Below, in pieces: positions 42,506 to 52,294 of a stretch of 64,000 nucleotides of DNA. The first letter of the stretch is position 1; each line of letters opens with the position of its first letter. A model generated the notes under the pieces. That model did no database searches. It had not been told where the DNA came from and saw only the letters and a program-made list of their open reading frames with translations. Source of the stretch: DASRHT01 sp035293765 (GTDB taxonomy: Bacteria; Chloroflexota; Ktedonobacteria; Ktedonobacterales; Ktedonobacteraceae); NCBI GenBank assembly GCA_035293765.1, contig DATGMF010000090.1:1-64000 (forward strand), in the 5' to 3' direction. The position numbers and the translations under genes were made by a program.

Positions 42506-44050
42506 ATGGACAGACTGCCTTCATTACACCGCTTTATCGCGCCTTTGCCGATCCGCTGGCGGCTGGCGCTGGTCTCATTTGGCCTGCTCTTCGTATTGCT
42601 GGCGGCACTCGGCCTGTTGCTTTCCATAACCGAAGAGGATGCGCTTCTCGCAGGCCAGGCGACTGTGCTGAAGAACGAGGCAGACATCGCGCAATTGCAA
42701 CTACGGGCAACCAAAGCTCCGCTGCCGGTATCACAAATACTCACTTTTCCTGCAATGTCAAAAAACGTTGCATCTGGTTTGCTCGGCGCAATACATTACG
42801 CCCTGGGCCAGAATGTGGGCGTCTCCATTCTAGCTTTCGATGGTGGTGTACTTGCTGCCGACACTGATAGTTCTAATGTTCACACCGCGCCTGTAGTGAC
42901 ACTGGCTCGTTCCAGCGTTCAGCAATGGTTTGTAGCGCATCCGAGTGCGTCCTATCTTTTGGCAGACGATAATCAGGGACAACGTGAGCTGGTCGTCTTG
43001 CAGCCGATAGCCGGGTGGGACAAATCCTTAAATGGGAAAGGCACGGTGGAAGATCCGCCGGGATATACAAAGGCTCTTTTACAATTGAGCGTTCCGACCA
43101 CCGCGATTGATCAATCGGTGGCGACCACGCGGCTGATTCTGATCCTGGGTATTCTCGCGGCGTTAGGCATAGCTGCTGCTCTCACCTTGCCGTTGATCAA
43201 TGTGGCGTTGCGCCCTCTCGTCGAGATGGAGAGAGTGAGCTCGCGTATCGCGGCTGGCTCCCTATCCCTGCGCCTGGCAGAGCCTGCCGCGCAGGATGAA
43301 ATCGGGCGGATGGCGCGTGCCTTCAACAGTATGGTGGCACATCTGGAGGCAACTTTTGCGCGGCAGAGGCGATTCGTTGCCGATGTCTCACATGAATTAC
43401 GCACGCCGCTGACAGGGCTTGGGGGCAGTCTGGAAATGCTTCTGCTCAGAGCCGATAATGGAGATGAGGAGACTGCGCGCCGCCTGATGAGCGGCATGCA
43501 TGCCGAAGTTGAGCGCATGCAGCATCTGGTGGCGGACCTGCTGGCCCTCACACGCCTGGACGAAGGACGCGTCAAGCTGCGTGTAGAAGCAGTCGATGTA
43601 TCGCAGCTAGTCAACGAGGTGTGTGAGCAAATGCAGAGGCTGTTACATGGTCAGGAACTATGTTACCAGGTGCCGAGCGATCTCCCTGCGCTGCGTGGCG
43701 ACGTTGATCAGTTGCGGCGTGTCCTGCTCAACGTCGTTGAGAATGCAGTGAAGTTTACGCCGCCAGCCGGTCGCGTAGAGCTCGCGGTTCATGGGGAATG
43801 CATAGGATTTGTCACATTTGAGGTTCGAGATACCGGTATTGGCATCCCACCGGAAGCCCTGCCACATGTCTTTGATCGCTTCTACCGCGCCGATCCCTCA
43901 AGAACGCGCTTGTCCTTGCAAGCAGGTGGCAGCGGTCTGGGCCTCTCAATCGCTAAGGAGCTTGTTGAGGCGCATGGCGGGACGATAACAATGAGCAGCA
44001 TCGTTGCTGAGGGAACAGCAGTGACTATCCGGTTGCCCGCGATGCACTAG
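42506..44050 (+). CDS. Sensor histidine kinase (HAMP, HisKA, HATPase)
   Basis: A 514-aa membrane kinase. Two transmembrane helices (about 20-42 and 208-232) flank an outer sensor domain of about 165 aa. HAMP follows (about 233-285), then HisKA with the phosphorylated His296 in DVSHELRTPLTG and a HATPase domain with NVVENAVKFTPPAG, RDTGIGIPPEALPHVFDRF and GGSGLGLSI. It is co-transcribed with the OmpR-type regulator. The signal is unknown, though the secreted DUF5666 protein lies next door. Confidence 0.94.
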   Translation: MDRLPSLHRFIAPLPIRWRLALVSFGLLFVLLAALGLLLSITEEDALLAGQATVLKNEADIAQLQLRATKAPLPVSQILTFPAMSKNVASGLLGAIHYALGQNVGVSILAFDGGVLAADTDSSNVHTAPVVTLARSSVQQWFVAHPSASYLLADDNQGQRELVVLQPIAGWDKSLNGKGTVEDPPGYTKALLQLSVPTTAIDQSVATTRLILILGILAALGIAAALTLPLINVALRPLVEMERVSSRIAAGSLSLRLAEPAAQDEIGRMARAFNSMVAHLEATFARQRRFVADVSHELRTPLTGLGGSLEMLLLRADNGDEETARRLMSGMHAEVERMQHLVADLLALTRLDEGRVKLRVEAVDVSQLVNEVCEQMQRLLHGQELCYQVPSDLPALRGDVDQLRRVLLNVVENAVKFTPPAGRVELAVHGECIGFVTFEVRDTGIGIPPEALPHVFDRFYRADPSRTRLSLQAGGSGLGLSIAKELVEAHGGTITMSSIVAEGTAVTIRLPAMH

Positions 44051-44240
44051 AGCACTATTGCGGCTCGGTTTGCTCTCATGAGTGGCGTGCAACAGGGAGA
44101 AAAGACGATCCCACCGGAATAAACAATGCGACGATGACAGTTAATGTATGATAGCGTAAGTAACTGTTGTAGAGAGAAGACAAACAGCTTTGGATATGGT
44201 TGAAGCTGTGTCTTCTGCCGAGTTAAAACAGGGAGGTCTT

Positions 44241-44627
44241 ATGAAAAAATCCGTTTCCCGCGCACTCTACCTTCTCGCTATCCTTCTCTATATCATAGGC
44301 ATCGGGCTCTTCTATTATGGAGCTGGTGGCGGTAATATGAACACATTCAATGCGCTGGTCGCATCTGGTCACCTTTTTGTTGCCGCTGATATGAGCAATT
44401 CCACGTTCACGGGTATCGGGGCGCTGCTCGTTGCCCTCGGCAGTCTTCTCGCGGTGATTGCCTGGCTCGGCGCGTTGATCAAGACCGCGCGTCTGGGTCG
44501 CTGGGGATGGTTTGTCTGTCTGCTGATTTTCAGTGGAATTGCGATGCTGATCTACATTTTTGCCGGTCCGACAACATCTACGCGTCCCTCGTTCTCAAAT
44601 GCATCCTCCGGCGCCATGCCTCGCTAG
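44241..44627 (+). CDS. Three-helix membrane protein
   Basis: A 128-aa protein with three hydrophobic segments (ALYLLAILLYIIGIGLFYYG, TGIGALLVALGSLLAVIAWL, and GWFVCLLIFSGIAMLIYIF). ATG 44241 is chosen because GGGAGG lies 7 bp upstream; the longer frame to 44190 lacks an RBS. The C-terminus is short and polar. No family recognised; it may be a small membrane regulator or transporter accessory protein. Confidence 0.72.
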   Translation: MKKSVSRALYLLAILLYIIGIGLFYYGAGGGNMNTFNALVASGHLFVAADMSNSTFTGIGALLVALGSLLAVIAWLGALIKTARLGRWGWFVCLLIFSGIAMLIYIFAGPTTSTRPSFSNASSGAMPR

Positions 44628-44906
44628 TTTATAGGGACGCGCTGATGCCGATGAACCCCTTCCTTCGCCCGGAGCGACCAGGTTGCTTCCCGCATGGCAT
44701 CGTTCATCGGCCTCACTGGGGCGGGATGGGGGATGGCGAGCACCGCCACAGGGCAAGCGCAAGGCATTGCCCCTACCCATCCGATCCGGTTACCATCCAC
44801 CATCGTGGGCACCGCCACCGGGCGGCGAGGGTGATGGGCCAACGGCAGGGCGTCTGGGTAGGGGCAACTCCCACGATGAATCGGGGAGCTACCGGTTGCC
44901 CTGCCG
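44628..44906. repeat. Intergenic repeat block with dispersed palindrome, copy 2
   Basis: This GC-rich gap holds several hairpins and no credible gene. The core palindrome CTCCCACGATGAATCGGGGAG lies at 44868-44888 with GTAGGGGCAA before it and CTACCGGTTGCC after it; the same flanks surround copy 3 at 52237. A further unit, GGGCAAGCGCAAGGCATTGC then CCC, near 44752-44774 resembles one at 52166-52190. It looks like a REP/MITE-type element array. Confidence 0.75.
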
Positions 44907-46856
44907 TTACGGGTAGCTCACCACAGTGACCGGAACATCCGGGTTGGCGATGGTGGACGAGCCGCCGGCGTTGTTGACCACGTTCAGGATGCCTCCCTTT
45001 CCAGCCGTGGAGAGGAAGATCGTGAGCAGATCATGCAGGCTGCCGACAGGCAGGGTAACGGGAACCTCGAACGCGTGTGCTGCGAAGATATCCACGCCGT
45101 GGTCGAAGAAGCTGTAACTGCCCAGGCCAAAGCCACTGAAACTCTTTACACGGTCGGTAATCTTGAAGGCCGCCCAACCATTAACGCCGGGAGCCTCCAT
45201 CCAATCCGCCTGGCTGGGTGGGTCGTAAGGCATCTCATTCTGGAAGAAGATGTCCGTGCCGCCATTGCCGTTCCAGATGACCTCGAACTTCTGGTAGTGC
45301 TCGACGAAGAGGCCATATGCGGTGACGTTGTCGCCGTTGACGATGACGCCGGTGTCGGCAGTATTGGTGGTCCAGCCCACGCCGTTCCCGTGGTCGGCCC
45401 GCCATGCCCAGATATCATCGAGAATAACGTTGTCGCTATTGACGACCAGGCTGTTCGTCGCGCTGCCCGCCGCCGCGCCGCCGATGCGGAAAAACACATC
45501 CTGGAGAGCTGACGGGTCGGAGGCATCACGGTCGCTGCGATGGTCGCGCTCGTCGCCGCTGCCAACCTGGAGCAGTGCTAGAGAGGTCGTTGCGCCGGCA
45601 TCGAAAAGTATCCCCGAGATCAAGACGCCCTTTGCGCTGGCGACCCGCATTGAGACGATGCCGTTGTTAGGGATCAGGGTCGGAAAACCGAGACCGAGCA
45701 CTACAGTATCGGGACGCCTGACCTCTATGCTCTGGTTCAGGTGATAGATGCCCGGGGTCAGAATGAGGTCCCTGCCAGCAGCTAACGCATCGTTGATTCT
45801 ATCTGCCGAGTCCGTCGGCTGGGCAATGAAGAACCTCTTGATGGAGATAGACGTGCCGGGCGTTGCGCCGCTGGCCCATGTCGTGCCCACAGAGTTGTGC
45901 TGCACTGAGGGCACGAAGACGTTGAAGCGTCCCCTGGCATCCATGTACAGGAAAGGCTCCTCTCGTGTGATCGGGCTGCTTGCGAGGGTCGTATAGGGGC
46001 CACCGCATGACGCCTGACCGGGGAAACATTGGGCGGGTGCGCCAACCACGCCTGAGAATACCTGGTTCCAGACGCCATTAGTCCAGCCATCAAGCTGGCT
46101 GTTCCTGACGATCCACTGCTGCTGCGAACCGTTGAGCACGGTGCTGCCATCGAACTCTGAATCGGCGATGAAGCCCCCGCTGGCAAAGGATGGAGGAGTG
46201 CAAAAGTCCATCAGGGTAGTGAACCCGTTGATGTGGACCCTGCGCATCGGCGCGGCCTGCGACACTGCCCAGAACTCACCGGTGGAGCAGCCAGCGTTCG
46301 GGGTGGTCACGTTGATAGTCAGGTTCGACAATGAACGCCAGAAGTTCACCAGCGCGGTGCAGTTGTTGGGGCCGAAGCACTGGTTGCGCACGTCGATGGA
46401 GCCGTTAATAACAACGTCATTCGGAGAGAGGCCGAGGCCCGCCACGGTAGTGTAGTAGCCAACCTGAAAGTTGAGCGGGTTCGTGCTGGACCCGTAGGTG
46501 CCGGGCTCGAACAGCAGCGCAAAACGCTGCGTTCCGAACTGGTTGGGTATTTGCTGATTTGCCACTGCATCGACCGTCGCCTGGATCTCGCTCTGCGGCA
46601 TGCCAGGATTGAAGATGAAGACGTTCGAGCCTAAGTCGGGCTGGCTGGACGATGCCGACCGTGCCAGCGATGCGCTGTGTGCTGCGCCTTCGTTGCTGGT
46701 TTGCGCGCTTTGCGTAGCAGCATGAGCAATAGGAGAAAAATAAAAAAGTGGAGCGGCTGCGAAGACCCCGCTCATGCAACACAGTAGCGCGATCATTCTC
46801 AGCAGCCGTTGAACAGGTTTCCGGTGCCTGGGAGCACCGTAGGGACGTGCATCCAT
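44907..46856 (-). CDS. Secreted parallel beta-helix protein (GH55/pectate-lyase-like)
   Basis: A 649-aa exported protein. A basic N-terminus, hydrophobic helix (MIALLCCMSGVFAAAPLF) and AHA cleavage-type site give a signal peptide. The mature part is repetitive and Asn/Gly/Thr-rich with two halves, typical of a two-wing right-handed beta-helix: FALLFEPGTYGSS and NPLNFQVGYYTTVAGLG in the first, and LILTPGIYHLNQSIEV and NSDNVILDDIWAWRADHGNG in the second. Fungal and bacterial GH55 exo-beta-1,3-glucanases have this architecture, and the neighbouring laminarinase supports a glucan role, but a catalytic residue cannot be assigned. ATG 46856 with GGAGGAGATGTC is preferred. Confidence 0.75.
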   Translation of the reverse strand: MDARPYGAPRHRKPVQRLLRMIALLCCMSGVFAAAPLFYFSPIAHAATQSAQTSNEGAAHSASLARSASSSQPDLGSNVFIFNPGMPQSEIQATVDAVANQQIPNQFGTQRFALLFEPGTYGSSTNPLNFQVGYYTTVAGLGLSPNDVVINGSIDVRNQCFGPNNCTALVNFWRSLSNLTINVTTPNAGCSTGEFWAVSQAAPMRRVHINGFTTLMDFCTPPSFASGGFIADSEFDGSTVLNGSQQQWIVRNSQLDGWTNGVWNQVFSGVVGAPAQCFPGQASCGGPYTTLASSPITREEPFLYMDARGRFNVFVPSVQHNSVGTTWASGATPGTSISIKRFFIAQPTDSADRINDALAAGRDLILTPGIYHLNQSIEVRRPDTVVLGLGFPTLIPNNGIVSMRVASAKGVLISGILFDAGATTSLALLQVGSGDERDHRSDRDASDPSALQDVFFRIGGAAAGSATNSLVVNSDNVILDDIWAWRADHGNGVGWTTNTADTGVIVNGDNVTAYGLFVEHYQKFEVIWNGNGGTDIFFQNEMPYDPPSQADWMEAPGVNGWAAFKITDRVKSFSGFGLGSYSFFDHGVDIFAAHAFEVPVTLPVGSLHDLLTIFLSTAGKGGILNVVNNAGGSSTIANPDVPVTVVSYP

Positions 46857-47041
46857 GACATCTCCTCCTTTTTTCATTGTCAAGAAGCCAGGATACTTCT
46901 TGATACAGTACGCCTGAGATGTTACTCCTGCTGTTAATATTACAATAGTAATGTAATTCGAGAAGCCGCGCCAGGAGTTTTTACCGAACTTCCTGACGCA
47001 GCCACACAAAATGCCAGAGTCGCGTGAAGATTGTGGCCCCT

Positions 47042-48334
47042 CTAAGGATGTGTCCAGGAGAACCAGCTAGTATCGAACTGGAGTCCCCCTTTCTGGTAGG
47101 TGAATGAATAGCTAATCGTCTGCCCCGGACTCATGCTGCCAGCCGTGAGCTGCCATTGTCCCGTACCACTGTTGAAGCTCATAAACACGTTCTGCTGAAC
47201 CTGACCAGGCACGATGTAATGCACGATCACGTAGCCAGCCGTCCAGCCGCAGGGCTGGAACAGGAACTGCGCCTGAGTGCTGCTGATGCTGTTCACCCCC
47301 TGGATGAACGTACCGTTACAACCGCTCGGAGTGGGAGTGGGAGTGGGCGGTGCCGTGGTAGGCGTGGGCGTTACATTGCCGTTTGCCGTAAAGACATGCA
47401 CATAGTCTACAATCATGCTGTTGCCGGATTGCGTGGAACTGGTCGGGCCACCGCCAAAGGCAGCCGGGAAGCCTCCGCCCATAGCCAGGTCCAGGAGGAT
47501 AAAGAATGAATGATCGATGGCGTTAGACCAGGTCGTCGGATCAACGGCGTTGGCGCTCAGGGTGAAGAAGTTAACGCCATCCAGGAACCAGCGCACCTGC
47601 TCCGGCGATACGCTGCGGTCAATCTCCATGCGGTAAGTGTGAAACCCGGTCTGGCAGCCTGAGCAGGCGCGCTTCCCGCTTCCCAGGCCCGTTGTTTCGT
47701 TACATGGACCTCCAGGATTGACGCCACAGTGCAGGGTGCCAAACTCAGAGCTTAATCCGTTGATATCCTCCATGATATCAATCTCGCCTATACCGGGCCA
47801 GTTGAGGAAGTTGCCGCGAAAAGCCGAGCCTAACATCCAGAACGCGGGCCAGTAGCCCGCCGCAGCCGCGCCGGAGACATTGGGCTGCTGAATAGAAGCC
47901 TCGACCGCCAGCTCGCCGCCAGCCGGGGCTGCGAAACTGGTACTCTGGGTTTCGATACGCCCCGAGGTCCAGGAACCGCCATTATTAATAGCCTTAATGA
48001 CCAGGTGGCCGTTGCCATCTTGAAAGACGTTCGCGGTGCTGGTCGTCATGGACTCGACCTCACCGGTGCCCCAGTTATTGGGACAGCCAGAGCAGCCGTA
48101 GCCGGTGCCGGTATCATAGAGCCAGTTGGAGGTATTGACACCTGTGTTGGCGGGTCCGTTGAAGTCATCGCCCCAGATTTGGGTCCACGTTGCCGCGTGC
48201 GCTTTGGGAGTTGCGCCCGTGGAGAAAAAACTAAAAGCCGCCGCAAAGATCAGCACGCTTGCGCAGATAAACAGCGTCATAACGCGCAAGGAGAACAGGC
48301 GGCGTGGAGGAAAACGCACTGTATTGTTGTCCAT
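47042..48334 (-). CDS. Secreted GH16 endo-beta-1,3-glucanase with CBM56-like module
   Basis: A 430-aa laminarinase. A signal peptide (helix LRVMTLFICASVLIFAAAFSFF, cleavage near AHAATW) leads to a GH16 domain (about 50-320) with catalytic GEIDIMEDI (nucleophile Glu184, acid/base Glu189) and aromatic cleft residues such as WPAFWMLG. A PTPTTAPPTPTPTPSG linker joins a C-terminal module (about 345-430) resembling the CBM56 beta-1,3-glucan-binding family. It would cut laminarin or callose-type glucan outside the cell. Its promoter carries two LacI-type operators. Confidence 0.92.
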   Translation of the reverse strand: MDNNTVRFPPRRLFSLRVMTLFICASVLIFAAAFSFFSTGATPKAHAATWTQIWGDDFNGPANTGVNTSNWLYDTGTGYGCSGCPNNWGTGEVESMTTSTANVFQDGNGHLVIKAINNGGSWTSGRIETQSTSFAAPAGGELAVEASIQQPNVSGAAAAGYWPAFWMLGSAFRGNFLNWPGIGEIDIMEDINGLSSEFGTLHCGVNPGGPCNETTGLGSGKRACSGCQTGFHTYRMEIDRSVSPEQVRWFLDGVNFFTLSANAVDPTTWSNAIDHSFFILLDLAMGGGFPAAFGGGPTSSTQSGNSMIVDYVHVFTANGNVTPTPTTAPPTPTPTPSGCNGTFIQGVNSISSTQAQFLFQPCGWTAGYVIVHYIVPGQVQQNVFMSFNSGTGQWQLTAGSMSPGQTISYSFTYQKGGLQFDTSWFSWTHP

Positions 48335-48623
48335 AGGTTTTGAAAAGCTCCTTTTCGAGATCTGTGGCACGGAACATTACTCGATTCGCTCATGGTGAAT
48401 CTGGCTTTCTCTACCAAAAACGGGGCAAAACAGTTGCTTACCCTTGCAGTGATCAGTAGCCGTATCACTCCTTTCTGAGAACCCATCTTTCCTTCCCATC
48501 ATGAAAAACCGCTCTCCAGGCTGAAACCAGGAAGGTACAGGGACGACAGGAAATCAGTCTGCCTGCATGTTGGCGCATGCAAGCAGCTAATAAAGCAACA
48601 CAGGAGCAATTGATGTATTTATT

Positions 48624-48671
48624 GGAACCGGTTTCATTACACATGATAATGATGAAACCGGTTTCTGTCAA
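48624..48671 (-). promoter_or_regulatory. GH16 promoter with two LacI-type operators
   Basis: On the minus strand TTGACA (48671-48666) and TATCAT (48648-48643) are 17 bp apart. The operator GAAACCGGTTTC (48654-48665) directly follows the -35 box, filling the spacer. A second operator GGAACCGGTTTC (48624-48635) lies just after the -10, near the start point, 30 bp centre to centre. This matches the other two promoters of the locus. Confidence 0.85.
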
Positions 48672-48805
48672 GTTTTCGCTGCGGAATCGCTTATTTTCGT
48701 GAGAGAAGTGCTGAGAAGTACGGGTGGCAAAAGCAGGCGCTGAAACTTTTAGGAGTAAATTGGAGAGCATAAGGGGTATTTTCTGGAAAGAGAGCGCCGG
48801 AGTGC

Positions 48806-48853
48806 TTGATTGAAACGGCTTTCTGGATTATAGTTTCTGAGGAAATCGGTTTC
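48806..48853 (+). promoter_or_regulatory. lacI-type regulator promoter with two degenerate operators
   Basis: TTGATT (48806-48811) and TATAGT (48829-48834) have a 17-bp spacer. GAAACGGCTTTC (48812-48823) fills the spacer, and GAAATCGGTTTC (48842-48853) lies 30 bp downstream. Both deviate from the perfect GAAACCGGTTTC, which suggests weaker binding and partial autoregulation. Confidence 0.8.
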
Positions 48854-48891
48854 TTTATATACATTTTTACATTGAACAGTAGGAATATCGA

Positions 48892-50028
48892 ATGCAAAAG
48901 AAGTTAACCATTCAGGATATTGCTCGCCTGGCGGGGGTTTCAAAGGCCACCGTCTCGCGGGTGCTGAACCGCAACCCGGCGGTGAATGCGGAAACCAGCG
49001 AACGTGTGATGCGGATCGTGCAGGAATACGACTTTGTGCCCAACGTTACCGCCACCGGGCTGGCAGGTGGCAAGACGCGTCTGGTTGGTGTGCTGGCGCC
49101 TCCTCTCGTGTGGGCGGGTATTTCAGAAATGTTGCTGGGGGTAGCCGGGTATATCGAGCATACCCCGTATGAGATCGTCCTCTACAGCATTAGCTTTTCG
49201 CGCAATCACACGGACATCCTTGATCGGATACTCTCCATGCGCATGATTTCTGGATTGCTCGCCATTCTGCCTGGCGCGCTTTCTCGCCACCTGACCGAGC
49301 GTTTCCATAAGGGATTGCCACTGGTCATGATCGATGACCAGGAAAAGCCTGTCGATATCCCCTGGGTGGGGATCGATAACGTTGCCGGGGCATCGACCGC
49401 TACCCGTCATCTGCTGGAGCTTGGGCACCGGCGTATTGCCTATATTCAGGGTCCGCAGAACTATATTTGCGCCGTTGAACGCTATCAGGGCTATATCCAG
49501 ACACTGCAACAGGCCGGCATCACCCCTGACCCGGCGCTGGTTTTCCAGGGGCGTTTTGACACAATGAGCGGGCGTGAATGCGCTTCAGCCCTCTTTGCGC
49601 TTGAGCGCACAGCCTGGCCCAGCGCCATCTTTGCCGCCAATGATCAGATGGCCTATGGCGTATTGGAGGTTGCTGAAGAGCGCGGTATCCGCGTGCCGGA
49701 AGACGTTTCCCTTATCGGCTTTGACGATAATCCTCTCTCCTCGCACCTGCGCCCTGCCCTGACGACCATTCGGCAGCCGTTCTCTGAAATGGGCTACAAA
49801 GCCATTGAGCAGCTTTTGACGATGATCGATCCCAATCATCGCCTCGTGAGCGGGCATAAGGATGCGGATGCAATGCTCGCAATAGACCGTTTCTCACATA
49901 TCCATATGGACGCTGCCCAGCGTATCCAGCTACCGACCAGCCTTGTCGTGCGAGCCTCTACCGCGGCCCCGCAAAAAGAGGCAGCCCGGTCGTCTCCTAT
50001 GCCACAAGAGAACCCCTCATCTCAATAG
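48892..50028 (+). CDS. LacI-family repressor of the beta-glucan locus
   Basis: A 378-aa LacI/GalR regulator. The N-terminal HTH is clear (LTIQDIARLAGVSKATVSRVLNRNP, in parts), followed by the hinge with VPNVTATGLAGGKT and a periplasmic-binding-type sugar domain with VGIDNVAGAS, FAANDQMAYGVLE and SLIGFDDNPLSSHLRP. Its own promoter and those of the GH16 gene and ABC transporter each carry paired GAAACCGGTTTC-like palindromes, so it is very probably their repressor, released by a beta-glucan oligosaccharide. Confidence 0.94.
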   Translation: MQKKLTIQDIARLAGVSKATVSRVLNRNPAVNAETSERVMRIVQEYDFVPNVTATGLAGGKTRLVGVLAPPLVWAGISEMLLGVAGYIEHTPYEIVLYSISFSRNHTDILDRILSMRMISGLLAILPGALSRHLTERFHKGLPLVMIDDQEKPVDIPWVGIDNVAGASTATRHLLELGHRRIAYIQGPQNYICAVERYQGYIQTLQQAGITPDPALVFQGRFDTMSGRECASALFALERTAWPSAIFAANDQMAYGVLEVAEERGIRVPEDVSLIGFDDNPLSSHLRPALTTIRQPFSEMGYKAIEQLLTMIDPNHRLVSGHKDADAMLAIDRFSHIHMDAAQRIQLPTSLVVRASTAAPQKEAARSSPMPQENPSSQ

Positions 50029-50070
50029 CCAGAGGCAGGGAAGAAAAATTTCGCGTAAGGCGAACATACT

Positions 50071-50120
50071 TGACAAGAAACCGGTTTCTCAGGTATAGTG
50101 CTTAATATGAAACCGGTTTC
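50071..50120 (+). promoter_or_regulatory. ABC transporter promoter with two LacI-type operators
   Basis: TTGACA (50071-50076) and TATAGT (50095-50100) are 18 bp apart. The perfect 12-bp palindrome GAAACCGGTTTC lies within the spacer (50078-50089) and again at 50109-50120, 31 bp centre to centre. About 220 bp of leader follow before the binding-protein start, in which no gene is seen. Confidence 0.87.
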
Positions 50121-50340
50121 AATCTGGGCCAATTAATTAGGGATCGGCAGCAGCAAGGAGCACTGAACCATTTGGCAGAGCGGCAATTGTACGTGCCAGA
50201 GGTACTTTTGCCGCTGCTAGCCCGTTATGTTGTCCTCATGCGCAGACCACTGGAGAAGGGGAACCATCATTTTGACACGTATTGTTTGATCGCAGCGAAT
50301 CGGACACAAAGAAGGTCTTGAAATTGCAAGGAGGTACACA

Positions 50341-52056
50341 GTGGCTTCTCACATGGATGAGTTGAAGCAGCGTGAAGGGAAGGTCCCCACGATGCGTCCT
50401 CGCTTCTGGCGAGGTGGAGCCTTGCTTGGCTTAGCAGTGCTGGTGGTATTATTAGCCGCGTGTGGCGGCGGTGGTACCCAGATCAAAACAAACAGGACGC
50501 ATATTTTGACCGTAGGCGTTTCACCCACCGGGAATTTTGTTGAAAATTATAACCCATTCCTCAGTTCGACCAATCTCTATGGCACGATGGGCCTGCTTTA
50601 CGAAACCCTGACATTTTTTAACCGCATGGGCAGCACACAAACCGCCATGCTGGCGCAGAGCTATGAGATGAACAGCGCAGCCACCAGCGTGACGTTCCAT
50701 CTGCGACCGAACGTCCTCTGGTCCGATGGACAGCCATTCAGCAGCGCCGATGTCGTTTTCACGCTGAACCTGCTCAAACAATTTCCCGCGCTAGACAACA
50801 ATGGCTTGTGGCAGACAATCCAGAGCGTAGCGGCTCCCGACCCTGCAACCGTCGTTGTGACGCTCAAACATCCGGCGCAACCCTTTATCTGGTATCTGGC
50901 CGGACAGACCTACATTGTGCCCCAGCATATCTGGCAGGGGATCAGCGATCCGACCAAATTCACCAACACCTCGCCGGTTGGTACCGGTCCGTTTACCTTA
51001 AAATCCTTCACGCCTGCGCTCTACAAGTATCAGAAGAACCCGAAATACTGGAACGCCAGCCAGGTGCAGGTCGATGAGGTAGATTATCCCGCCTTCAACT
51101 CCAATACCACCGGTGAGCTGCTGCTGTCCAATGGCTCGCTGGACTGGAATGGCGTCTTCGAGGCCAATATCCAGAAGGTCTATGTCAGCCGGGACCCGGC
51201 GCACAACCACTACTGGTTCCCCGGCACGCAGACGACCATGCTTTACGTCAATCTAATGAAATTCCCCTTCAGCGACCTGGGTGTGCGCAAGGCGATTGCC
51301 GAAACGATTGACCGCACGCAGATTCAGAATCTGGCCGAGAGCGGCTATCAGATTCCGGCCAGTCCGACGGGTCTGGTGCTGCCTGCCAACCAGAGCTTCA
51401 TGGCCCCACAGTATGGCTCGCTGGCGTTCGGCGTCAATACCAGCCAGGCGGCTCAGGATTTGCAGAGCGCGGGTTATGCCAAAGACAGCAACGGCATCTG
51501 GGCGAAAAACGGTCAGGAAATATCCTTCACCATTCAAGCTCCGACCGGCTGGAGCGACTGGGATACCGCCTGCCAGATCATTGCCACAGAGCTGGGCGCG
51601 CTGGGCATGAAGGTCAAAGTGCTGGCGCCCTCGGTGGCTGATTACATCAGCGCGCTGCAAAACGGCAGCTTTGATACGGCGGTGAGCTGGACCAATCCGG
51701 GACCGACGCCCTTCTATCTCTACAACTCGCTGCTCAACAGCAACTTTACCGCTCCTGTCGGCAAGGCCGCTGCCTCAAATTATGATCGCTGGAGCGATCC
51801 GACCACCGACAAATTGTTGAGCGATTATGCCAGCACCACCGATCCCAGTCAGCAGCAGAAGGACCTCTACGGGCTGGAGCAAATCATGGTCAACCAATTG
51901 CCCTCCATCCCGCTGGTCTATGGCTCCAACTGGTACGAATACAGCACGGCCCGCTTCACCGGCTGGCCGGATGCCACGAACGCGTATGCTTTGCCTGGTC
52001 CTTTCAACTATCCAGATGATGAAATCGTCATTCTGCATCTGAAACCGGTTGCGTAG
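50341..52056 (+). CDS. ABC transporter solute-binding lipoprotein (family 5)
   Basis: A 571-aa SBP_bac_5-type protein, the family of oligopeptide, nickel and also cello/gluco-oligosaccharide binders. The start is GTG with AAGGAGGT five bases upstream. A lipobox LVVLLAAC places the lipidated Cys at residue 41, so it is anchored outside on the membrane. Family motifs include LRPNVLWSDGQPFSSADVVF, GTGPFTLKSF and YVNLMKFPFSDLGVRKAI. The operon has two LacI-type operators and ends with GH1, so oligo-glucan uptake is the likely role, as with CbtA-like binding proteins. Confidence 0.9.
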   Translation: MASHMDELKQREGKVPTMRPRFWRGGALLGLAVLVVLLAACGGGGTQIKTNRTHILTVGVSPTGNFVENYNPFLSSTNLYGTMGLLYETLTFFNRMGSTQTAMLAQSYEMNSAATSVTFHLRPNVLWSDGQPFSSADVVFTLNLLKQFPALDNNGLWQTIQSVAAPDPATVVVTLKHPAQPFIWYLAGQTYIVPQHIWQGISDPTKFTNTSPVGTGPFTLKSFTPALYKYQKNPKYWNASQVQVDEVDYPAFNSNTTGELLLSNGSLDWNGVFEANIQKVYVSRDPAHNHYWFPGTQTTMLYVNLMKFPFSDLGVRKAIAETIDRTQIQNLAESGYQIPASPTGLVLPANQSFMAPQYGSLAFGVNTSQAAQDLQSAGYAKDSNGIWAKNGQEISFTIQAPTGWSDWDTACQIIATELGALGMKVKVLAPSVADYISALQNGSFDTAVSWTNPGPTPFYLYNSLLNSNFTAPVGKAAASNYDRWSDPTTDKLLSDYASTTDPSQQQKDLYGLEQIMVNQLPSIPLVYGSNWYEYSTARFTGWPDATNAYALPGPFNYPDDEIVILHLKPVA

Positions 52057-52073
52057 ATAGGCGTACACGTTCC

Positions 52074-52261
52074 GTAGGGGCAGGGCTCGCCCCTGCCCTG
52101 TGGGTAAACAACGTATGACAGGGCAATCGTAAGGGGAAATACCTGTCCCATAGGCAAACGCGGTGGTGGGGCAGGGCAACCGCAAGGGATTGCTCCTACC
52201 GTCTCTATCAGGTGTGGTAATGCCGTTGGGTAACCGGTAGCTCCCCGATTCATCGTGGGAG
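52074..52261. repeat. Repeat block inside the transporter operon, copy 3
   Basis: The gap between the binding-protein and permease genes is built of hairpins: GGGCAGGG/CCCTGCCC at 52078-52098, related GGGCAA-type units near 52120 and 52166, and the core palindrome (minus orientation) at 52237-52261. Flanks of the core match copy 2 for more than 10 bp on each side. These structures could modulate the ratio of binding protein to permease mRNA. Confidence 0.75.
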
Positions 52262-52294
52262 TTGCCCCTACCTAGTTTTTTTCGGGAGAGAACG

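Noticed and set aside
52041..52052. GAAACCGGTTGC as a further LacI-type operator
   Set aside because: It lies within the last codons of the binding-protein gene, has a broken right arm and no promoter next to it; probably chance.
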